Of a stretch of DNA of 64,000 nt, positions 8,338 to 14,816 are shown in pieces; position 1 is the stretch's first letter; each line of letters starts with the position of its first letter. Below the pieces are notes generated by a model. The model had not been told where the DNA came from. It worked only from the letters and a program-made list of their open reading frames with translations, and searched no databases. The position numbers and the translations under genes were made by a program. The DNA is from Hyphomicrobiaceae bacterium UBA7697. GTDB lineage: Bacteria; Pseudomonadota; Alphaproteobacteria; Rhizobiales; Methyloligellaceae. The stretch covers positions 182,058-246,057 of the forward strand of contig DLGJ01000002.1 in NCBI GenBank assembly GCA_002482645.1, given 5' to 3'.

Positions 8338-8394
8338 TGGAGCGGCCTACAGGAGTCGAACCTGTCCTTGACCGGTGGTTCCGGGCAAGGCCGC
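8338..8394 (-). ncRNA. tRNA-like mini-element (acceptor stem, T-arm, CCA)
   Basis: On the minus strand a 57-nt segment can fold as follows: a perfect 7-bp acceptor stem (8388-8394 with 8342-8348), an adjoining 7-bp hairpin with one mismatch and a 5-nt loop (8369-8387), a 3-nt linker, a 5-bp T-stem with the canonical loop TTCGACT (8349-8365), a discriminator base and an encoded CCA (8338-8340). There is no anticodon arm or D-loop consensus, so it is not a normal tRNA. It could be the 3' remnant of a tRNA left by integration, a tRNA-like small RNA, or chance in GC-rich DNA. It sits between the copB terminator and the next minus-strand gene. Confidence 0.35.
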
Positions 8395-8485
8395 CCGGGG
8401 GCCGCATCCTTTCAATCATCGGCGTTCCACCCTTAAGATCATATTACCTGAGGGGACCACGTTAGAGCTCTTAACGCATCATAGA

Positions 8486-9037
8486 TCATGCGCTGCCTCG
8501 ACCACAGGTGTAGAAGCCCCAGAATCCGATCTCTTCGACGCCATCAATCTCAAAGCGGAGGGATGCCTCCCGCCGTTGCGTCCCCTTGCCTTCCGATTCA
8601 ACGCGTTCTTGGTTCGGCCTAACAATAGAACGAATGCCGTCTGCCTCCATAATCGTCGTCCCAACAAGGAGATCCTGACCCCCGCCAGTTGCCGCCCGAA
8701 GCTCCACGAGCTTGCCGTTGAGCTTCATTACTCCGCCTCCCGGATCGGCCCCCGATTTATCGACCTCAATCACGAGGACAGGGTCACCGACGCCCGTATA
8801 CGTAAACTGGCAGCTTCGACCCCGGACAACCTTACCGATCTCCTGGGTAGTCATGGTCTCAGGGTAAACCGAGGCGAGGTTAGCTTGATTTACCGCTTCC
8901 GAGGCGGACGCGACATCGGCTGCAGCCGGCGGCGAGGCATATTCTGCGGCCCTGTCGTTGCCAGGCGCTGTGTTCTCAGCACATCCGCCCATTACGAGTA
9001 GCGCAAACACAACCGATGCAAATACTGTGCGTGTCAT
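8486..9037 (-). CDS. Putative lipoprotein (DUF6692-like)
   Basis: A 183-residue predicted lipoprotein counted from the Met at 9037. The signal is TRTVFASVVFALLVMGGC with the lipobox Cys at residue 19. A low-complexity Ala/Ser linker leads to a compact domain rich in beta strands (RSCQFTYTGVGDPVLVIEVDKS, GGGVMKLNGKLVELRA) with two cysteines (SCQF and YTCG) that could form a disulphide. It resembles the uncharacterised lipoproteins assigned to DUF6692; that match is from memory. It starts 4 bp after the stop of the DUF305 protein gene, so the two are co-transcribed. Confidence 0.7.
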   Translation of the reverse strand: MTRTVFASVVFALLVMGGCAENTAPGNDRAAEYASPPAAADVASASEAVNQANLASVYPETMTTQEIGKVVRGRSCQFTYTGVGDPVLVIEVDKSGADPGGGVMKLNGKLVELRAATGGGQDLLVGTTIMEADGIRSIVRPNQERVESEGKGTQRREASLRFEIDGVEEIGFWGFYTCGRGSA

Positions 9038-9041
9038 GGCG

Positions 9042-9494
9042 CTAGTCCTTCTCCTCAAGATCACGAATGAGATACTTCATCTCAGCGATCTCGCGGCGTT
9101 GCGCTTCGATAATCTCAGCAGCCAGCTTACGCACCCTAGGATCCCGAATGTCGGCCCGCTCGCTGGTCATGATGGCAATCGAGTGATGCGGGATCATTGC
9201 CCGCATATAGGAAACTTGATCGACAAGGATCTGACTCCGAACGAGATACAACGCGACGGCAAATCCAATGATGCCCCCAATAACAATCGCGATATTTGCG
9301 ACGGTGTTCTTGTACATGCCCCACATAAATCCGAGCATGATGATCACCATTGCCGCTCCCATGAGGAAGGCCATATAGGTTCGGGTTTCGCTGAACGTGG
9401 CATGTTCGTAGATGGCGTAAGACTCTAGGTAGGTCAGGCCAAACATCACGACGATCGCCGTGGCAATCATTCCAAAGAACCGGAAATAGGACAT
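9042..9494 (-). CDS. DUF305-family membrane protein
   Basis: A 150-residue inner membrane protein with three predicted transmembrane helices (about 5-25, 38-59 and 66-85). A periplasmic helical segment follows with the DUF305 hallmark MIPHHSIAIMTSERADIRDPRVRKLA and a charged C-terminal helix (EIIEAQRREIAEMKYLIRDLEEKD). The His pair is typical of this ferritin-like family, often found in copper and other metal-stress clusters, where it may bind metal. A GAGG site precedes the start. The lipoprotein gene follows immediately. Confidence 0.85.
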   Translation of the reverse strand: MSYFRFFGMIATAIVVMFGLTYLESYAIYEHATFSETRTYMAFLMGAAMVIIMLGFMWGMYKNTVANIAIVIGGIIGFAVALYLVRSQILVDQVSYMRAMIPHHSIAIMTSERADIRDPRVRKLAAEIIEAQRREIAEMKYLIRDLEEKD

Positions 9495-9821
9495 TTCTGC
9501 CTCAAGGTCGGCTGAGTTTTAAGTGCGCATAGACCGTACGGCCCATGCCCGTGTCCCGACGAAAACCGATAAGGGGGATTTTTGTTCCCGAAGCGGACTG
9601 CTCAAGGGCATGAAAAGCCCGACGTGGACAGCGCCTGGCCTATAACTCGAGGGACTTCGTGTCCATAAGCGACTAGAAAGGGGTCAGCCAAAGAAGACGT
9701 AGAGGCGGCCTTTGCTTGCTCGATTCCACCCCATATGCGCCAAGACACGAAAGACACTGCTCCTCGCTTCAGGATCGAAGCTTACTTGTGTACGGGATGT
9801 CTACAGATGGGATGTCAGTAA
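9495..9821. other. Intergenic, no gene seen
   Basis: A 327-bp gap between the CBS-domain gene and the DUF305 gene, both on the minus strand. It presumably contains the promoter of the DUF305-lipoprotein pair. No repeat, RNA or coding signal stands out. Confidence 0.5.
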
Positions 9822-10502
9822 CTACTTAGTCTCGCGTGCGACGTCGGAAAGTGTGGCGAGAAAGTTGTGTACGTTGCTGGCTCCCACTAGCGTTACCGCC
9901 GCTTCGCGCACTGCAGCCTTATCCTCATCATCCTCAACGATTCCCCAAAGGTACACTTCTCTATCTACGACGATCGCATTTACGGATTGCATTGATACGC
10001 CGCCCCTTCGCCGTACTAATTCAAGAATTCCGGCGCGAATGTTCCAATCCTCAACCGTCGGTTCGGTTTGGCGGCTGCCAAGGGACGCCAGACCCTGGAG
10101 TACATCCGCTCTGCTCACTAATCCTAAGAGGCTTCCGTTCTCGATTACAGGGACACGCTTTATGTGATTGGACACAAGGATGCTGGCCACTTCGGACAAA
10201 GAGGTGTCTTTGCCGACAGAGACGACATGCCGGGTCATAATATCCCGCACCCGTCTCTCTTCTCCGTGGCTAAACACGGTCGTCGGATACGCAACCAGAG
10301 ACAACCACCAACTGCGCCCAGGATCACGTTGCGATCGCCGCATAAGGTCGCCCTCGCTAACGACGCCAACAAGCTGATCCTCGTTGTCCAAAACGAGAAC
10401 CCCGCTAATCCTGTGATTAATCATGATTTTCGCTACTGACGCCACGTCCATGTTGGGATCAACTGTGATCACGTCCGGCGTCATAACGTCCTTGGCCTGC
10501 AT
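9822..10502 (-). CDS. CBS-pair and BON domain protein
   Basis: A 226-residue cytoplasmic protein. Two CBS motifs form a Bateman module (residues about 1-60, KDVMTPDVITVDPNMDV and SGVLVLDNEDQLVGVVSEGDLMRR; about 85-145, VRDIMTRHVVSVGKDTSLSEVA and RVPVIENGSLLGLVSRADVL). A BON-like domain (about 150-220, SMQSVNAIVVDREVYLWGIVEDDEDKAAV) follows. Such proteins sense adenine nucleotides and are common beside phosphoketolase and stress genes in Hyphomicrobiales. An AGGAGAGG ribosome site supports the ATG. No enzymatic domain is attached, so it is probably a regulator or sensor subunit. Confidence 0.9.
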   Translation of the reverse strand: MQAKDVMTPDVITVDPNMDVASVAKIMINHRISGVLVLDNEDQLVGVVSEGDLMRRSQRDPGRSWWLSLVAYPTTVFSHGEERRVRDIMTRHVVSVGKDTSLSEVASILVSNHIKRVPVIENGSLLGLVSRADVLQGLASLGSRQTEPTVEDWNIRAGILELVRRRGGVSMQSVNAIVVDREVYLWGIVEDDEDKAAVREAAVTLVGASNVHNFLATLSDVARETK

Positions 10503-10795
10503 CTTCTAAACCTCTCCTTGGAGCTAGCCGAAAGCCGCGCAGGAGAGCCTCCGGGAGACTACGCGTTGGCGCCATCCTATTCTCTAAAACCTGCGCTTCC
10601 GCGAGGTCCGTGCAGCTTCTATTGGCCTAAATGGTCTTGGCTTTCTGCCCGCCAGCTTAGAAGATGGCTCTAACTCCGCCAACGTCAATAATTCGCACCT
10701 TTCGGTGAGCACACCGGGAAGATCCAAGACAACTCGACGCTGTCACCGAGCGTCGCCATATAGCTTGAGCCGATATTCGAAAGGTTTGAGACGCT

Positions 10796-13700
10796 ATGCA
10801 TCACGAGAATAGGCACTCGCGAACCACCGATCGCGTTGCCCCACATCGGTTTGTGGCGGCTGCCTTTGATCTAGATGGCGTTATAACAGACACAGCACGA
10901 GTCCATGCTGAAGCGTGGACTGCCGTTTTCGATCCCCTCCTCCAGGAGAGCGCTGAGCGCGAAGGGATCGCGTTTGAGCCCTTCACCCCAGAAGACTATC
11001 GCACGTATGTCGATGGTCGCCCTCGTCTCGAGGCCATCCGCGCATTCTTATCGGCGCGAGGAATGTCACTACCTGAAGGCGAGATATCGGATGGCTCTGA
11101 CACGAGGACAATTCATGGTCTGGCCGAGCGCAAGAACGCGCTGTTTTTACAGCTGATTCTCAAGAGAGGCGTCGATGTCTACCCGTCGAGCATTGCCCTG
11201 GTCCGCCGTCTGCGCTCGCTTGGACTAAAGACAGCCATCGTATCCTCAAGTAAGAACTGCGAAAAAATTCTTCGTGTGGCAGGACTCGAAGGTCTATTCG
11301 ACGTTACTGTCACTGGCCTAGACCGGGAAAAGCTCTCCCTAAGAGGTAAACCCGCGCCTGATACATTCTTAGAGGCTGCTCGACGGCTCAGTGTTCCGCC
11401 GGCGCAGACGATCGTTATCGAAGACGCCATTGCAGGGGTTGCTGCTGGGCATTCGGGGCGTTTCGGCCTCACAATTGGCGTCGATCGCAATGGTAATGCT
11501 GCTGCTTTGAGAGAAGCCGGAGCAAACATCGTTGTCTCCGACCTTGCTGACATTCGGCTGGAACTCGACGACGCCCTTAGCGGACGCACGTCTTGGGGGA
11601 AACCGAAGCCTGACGTGCATTGCCTCGACCCCTTCATTGCGCATACCGGCACGCAGACTCTCGCGCCCGTGATACCTGCGGTCGATCCCTGGATTTTCGC
11701 CTGCGACCGCTTTGATCCGACAATCGAGGGACGCTGGGAGACTCTCTTTGCGCTAGGAAACGGATACTTCGTAACGCGCGGGGCTGCGTCAGAGTCGCAG
11801 GCCAACGACGACATTCACTATCCAGGCACGTACCTAGCTGGCGGATACAACCGCCTGACTACCGTGCTCGATGGACACGCCATCGAGCATGAAGACTTGG
11901 TCAACCTGCCAAACTGGCTGCCGTTGAGTTTCTGTATTGACGATGGCGAATGGCTCGACCTGGGCGGCCTCGACATTCTTGCCTTTCGCCAGGAGCTCGA
12001 TCTTCGACATGGACTTTACAGGCGGACGGTACGCGTTCGCGATACGGCCGGCCGAGAGACGAAAATCGTTGAGCGGCGTTTGGTCCATATGCGTGACAGA
12101 AACTTGGCCGGTCAGCATTTTGAGATAACTGCGGAGAACTGGTCAGGACGAGTGATCCTCCGTGCCATTCTAGACGGAACGACTAGCAACGCCGGGGTAC
12201 CGCGCTACGACGAATTCAACAAGAATCACTTTTGCGTCCACGAGACCACGCATACTGACCATGACAGTTTTCTGATAAGCGGAAGTACAACGCAGTCCGA
12301 CCTGCACGTCGCACAAGCGGCCCGAGTGCGTGCTTGGTCTCAAAACTCAAGTGAGTTCCTCAAGGGTAAACCCCTGACGGAACCTGCCAGGGTTGGTCAG
12401 GACTTTGAGACCTATGTTACACCGGGTGCGACAATAGCTTTAGAGAAGATCGTCGCACTATATTCGTCGTTAGACCATGCGATCGCGGATTGCAAGACCG
12501 CTGCATGTAAAGCAATAAGACGTGCGGGCTCATTTGATGATCTGCTTAAAACGCACGCGCTGGCCTGGGATCATTTATGGCGACGCAGCGATGTCGACCT
12601 CGTCGACATTGGCAACGATCCTAGGCACACCGTGCATCTCGCGGTCCGTCTACATCTCTTCCATCTGCTACAAACTACATCGCCGCACACGATTGAACTC
12701 GACGCAGGTGTGCCGGCGCGAGGTTGGCACGGCGAAGGTTACCGAGGGCATATATTCTGGGATGAACTGTTCATCTTCCCGTTTCTCAACCTTCGCCTTC
12801 CGATCTTGACGCGCGCGCTTCTCCTTTACCGTTATCGCCGCTTGCCCGAAGCGCGTTGGGCCGCGCGGCAGGCGGGCTATCGTGGCGCGATGTTCCCCTG
12901 GCAAAGCGCCAGCAGCGGCCGTGAGGAGACGGATGTGATGTACTTCAATCCGCTTTCGGGAAACTGGATCCGCGATAACACATATCTGCAGCGCCATGTT
13001 GGCGCGGCGGTAGCCTACAATGTTTGGCAGTACTACGAGGCAACGGGCGATGCGGAGTTCCTATACGCCTATGGCGCGGAACTGATGTTTGAGATCGCGC
13101 GCTTCTGGGCCAGCATCGCAAAGTGGAACGTGGCCCGCAGCCGGTACGATATTAGTGGCGTTATGGGGCCGGACGAGTTCCACGACGGCTACCCAAGCGC
13201 GGAACAGCCGGGGCTTAACAACAATGCTTATACGAATGTGATGGCCTCCTGGTGCATTGCCCGTGCGTTGGATCTCTTTGCACTTCTTCCCGTAGAGCGC
13301 TGCCACGAACTCTGCGAAGCGCTTAAGTTGGAACGCGATGAGATTGCGCATTGGGATAATGTGAGTCGGAAACTCTACCTTCCTTTTCATAATGACGGTC
13401 TTCTAAGTCAATTCGAGGGCTATGGGGAGCTTGAGGAGTTTGATTGGGAAGCGTATCGCCGCAAATACCCCAGCATTAGACGCCTCGACCTAATACTTGA
13501 CGCAGAAGGCCTCTCGCCGAATCGATACAAGCTCTCAAAACAAGCAGACGTATTGATGCTCTTCTACCTGTTCTCGGCCGAGGAGCTGGCTGAAATTTTC
13601 GAACGCCTAGGATACGCCTTCGATCCCGAATCCATCCCAGCGACAATTGACTATTACCTTAAGCGCACATCACACGGTTCTACGCTAAGTGGGATCATAC

Positions 13701-14104
13701 ACGGATGGGTGCTAGCCCGTTCGGTTCGGCGGCGCTCATGGCAACTGTTTACCGAAGCTCTCGAGAGCGACATCAGTGATACTCAAGGAGGGACGACACG
13801 CGAGGGTATCCATCTCGGCGCTATGGCCGGCACCGTGGATATTCTGCAGCGCTGTTTTACTGGGCTGGAACTACGCGGAAGCGAGCTGCGGTTTCATCCC
13901 GTCCTTCCTGATGAGCTTAAGCACCTTTCGTTCAGACTTAGATATCGAAAGCACTCGCTCAGGATCGATGTAAAACCATCAGAGTTAGTCGTCGAAAGCG
14001 ATCCCAGCGATGCCGAGGCGATATCGATTGTAACGAACTACCAACGTGCCACTCTACGCCCTGGTGAAAAAGTGAGTCTTTCAGCTAAAGCGGTCCGCGC
14101 GTGA
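10796..14104 (+). CDS. Fused beta-phosphoglucomutase and GH65 disaccharide phosphorylase
   Basis: A 1102-residue two-enzyme protein. Residues about 20-260 form a HAD hydrolase of the beta-phosphoglucomutase type: nucleophile motif AFDLDGVITDTARVHAEAW, then SSSKNCEKIL, GKPAPDTF and VIEDAIAGVAAG. From about 285 to the end it is a GH65 phosphorylase (trehalose, maltose or kojibiose type) with the catalytic acid region GPDEFHDGY and phosphate-site motifs HGSTLSGIIHGW and TQGGTTREGIHLGAMAGT. The phosphorylase would release beta-glucose 1-phosphate, which the mutase domain converts to glucose 6-phosphate. All key motifs are present in both halves. The disaccharide used cannot be read from sequence. 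A phosphoketolase gene is near. Confidence 0.92.
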   Translation: MHHENRHSRTTDRVAPHRFVAAAFDLDGVITDTARVHAEAWTAVFDPLLQESAEREGIAFEPFTPEDYRTYVDGRPRLEAIRAFLSARGMSLPEGEISDGSDTRTIHGLAERKNALFLQLILKRGVDVYPSSIALVRRLRSLGLKTAIVSSSKNCEKILRVAGLEGLFDVTVTGLDREKLSLRGKPAPDTFLEAARRLSVPPAQTIVIEDAIAGVAAGHSGRFGLTIGVDRNGNAAALREAGANIVVSDLADIRLELDDALSGRTSWGKPKPDVHCLDPFIAHTGTQTLAPVIPAVDPWIFACDRFDPTIEGRWETLFALGNGYFVTRGAASESQANDDIHYPGTYLAGGYNRLTTVLDGHAIEHEDLVNLPNWLPLSFCIDDGEWLDLGGLDILAFRQELDLRHGLYRRTVRVRDTAGRETKIVERRLVHMRDRNLAGQHFEITAENWSGRVILRAILDGTTSNAGVPRYDEFNKNHFCVHETTHTDHDSFLISGSTTQSDLHVAQAARVRAWSQNSSEFLKGKPLTEPARVGQDFETYVTPGATIALEKIVALYSSLDHAIADCKTAACKAIRRAGSFDDLLKTHALAWDHLWRRSDVDLVDIGNDPRHTVHLAVRLHLFHLLQTTSPHTIELDAGVPARGWHGEGYRGHIFWDELFIFPFLNLRLPILTRALLLYRYRRLPEARWAARQAGYRGAMFPWQSASSGREETDVMYFNPLSGNWIRDNTYLQRHVGAAVAYNVWQYYEATGDAEFLYAYGAELMFEIARFWASIAKWNVARSRYDISGVMGPDEFHDGYPSAEQPGLNNNAYTNVMASWCIARALDLFALLPVERCHELCEALKLERDEIAHWDNVSRKLYLPFHNDGLLSQFEGYGELEEFDWEAYRRKYPSIRRLDLILDAEGLSPNRYKLSKQADVLMLFYLFSAEELAEIFERLGYAFDPESIPATIDYYLKRTSHGSTLSGIIHGWVLARSVRRRSWQLFTEALESDISDTQGGTTREGIHLGAMAGTVDILQRCFTGLELRGSELRFHPVLPDELKHLSFRLRYRKHSLRIDVKPSELVVESDPSDAEAISIVTNYQRATLRPGEKVSLSAKAVRA

Positions 14105-14124
14105 CAGATCAGTTCAATGAGAGA

Positions 14125-14511
14125 TTAGTTTTCGCCAGAGAGAGCGCCGAAGATCGGACACGAGCTTTGTCTGCCGGGTTTGCAAGCCCCTGTCATGTTT
14201 TTGAGTACCTGCTCCAAGCGCTTCAGATTAATTATCTTGTCTTGAACATCGGCTAGATGACGAAGTGCGAGCAGTTTTGTCTCGTCTTCTCTCCTTTCTT
14301 CGGACAAGGCGATTAATGTACGAATATTGTCCAGGGAAAATCCGAGTTCGCGACCCCGGCGAATAAGAATCAGACGTTGCGCGTGATCCTGGTTGTAATT
14401 TCGGAATCCGCCTTGTGTGCGGGGCGGAGTGTCTATGAGCCCGATCCGCTCATAGTACCTAATCGTCTCCACATGAACGCCAGTCTCTGCGGCAATTTTG
14501 CCTATCAGCAT
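14125..14511 (-). CDS. MerR-family metal-responsive regulator
   Basis: A 128-residue MerR-type activator. Residues 1-70 form the winged helix-turn-helix (IGKIAAETGVHVETIRYYERIGLI, FRNYNQDH). A dimerisation helix and a metal-binding end follow: C110-x7-C118 (ACKPGRQSSCPIFGALSG), the spacing seen in CueR rather than the x8 of mercury MerR. The position that is Cys in the divalent-metal members (Hg, Zn, Cd, Pb) is Glu75 here, which argues for monovalent Cu/Ag/Au sensing. The operator beside the gene looks more like the CadR/PbrR type, so metal identity stays open. It is transcribed divergently from the 26-residue peptide gene. Confidence 0.9.
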   Translation of the reverse strand: MLIGKIAAETGVHVETIRYYERIGLIDTPPRTQGGFRNYNQDHAQRLILIRRGRELGFSLDNIRTLIALSEERREDETKLLALRHLADVQDKIINLKRLEQVLKNMTGACKPGRQSSCPIFGALSGEN

Positions 14512-14526
14512 CGAGCCAGTTTTCGC

Positions 14527-14557
14527 TTGTGCCTGTAGTGACTACAGACTGTAAACC
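14527..14557 (+). promoter_or_regulatory. MerR-type promoter/operator
   Basis: A -35 element TTGTGC (14527-14532) and -10 TAAACC (14552-14557) lie 19 bp apart, the over-long spacing of MerR-activated promoters. The spacer contains a perfect dyad CTGTAG-TGA-CTACAG (14533-14547). The layout aligns well with PbrR/CadR-type operators. It lies between the divergent regulator gene and the small peptide gene, and points at the peptide. Confidence 0.7.
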
Positions 14558-14594
14558 GGACAGGAGCCGGCATCAATCGGCTCAAGGAGGAGCA

Positions 14595-14675
14595 ATGATT
14601 GCTAAGTTCGTACTAGCAACTGGCTTGCTTCTGGCCATGGGGGCAACGGCTTACGCCATTTGTCCCTTCTGCTAA
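14595..14675 (+). CDS. 26-residue exported CxxC peptide behind MerR-type promoter
   Basis: A very short gene (26 codons) with a near-perfect Shine-Dalgarno AAGGAGG 4-5 nt before the ATG and a 6-bp hairpin (14564-14569 with 14578-14583) ending just before it. The product is a canonical signal peptide: MIAKF, a hydrophobic LATGLLLAMG core and a likely cleavage site after AYA, leaving only ICPFC. It could be a tiny secreted or membrane-held metal ligand, a regulatory leader, or a remnant of a longer gene; no continuation is found in other frames downstream. It is the only gene downstream of the MerR-type promoter at 14527. No family is recognised. Confidence 0.6.
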   Translation: MIAKFVLATGLLLAMGATAYAICPFC

Positions 14676-14687
14676 GAAGCTGGCATC

Positions 14688-14714
14688 GCCGGTCGTCGTC
14701 TAGCGGCGACCGGC
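14688..14714 (+). terminator. GC-rich hairpin after the small peptide gene
   Basis: An 11-bp stem with one mismatch (14688-14698 with 14704-14714) and a 5-nt loop starts 12 bp past the peptide stop and lies between convergent genes. There is no T run on either side, so termination would be weak or factor-dependent. Confidence 0.35.
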
Positions 14715-14816
14715 ATCCACGCAGACGTAAGCTCCCGGGTTAGCTGCGTCCACCCACCGCTAGACGTTGGCCCCGCAGCGCACCGACTTCATAAGCAATC
14801 GTCTGTATTGTTAGTC

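Noticed and set aside
8338..8405. Complete tRNA or tmRNA gene
   Set aside because: No anticodon arm, no D-loop consensus, and the tmRNA alanine-type acceptor end is absent.
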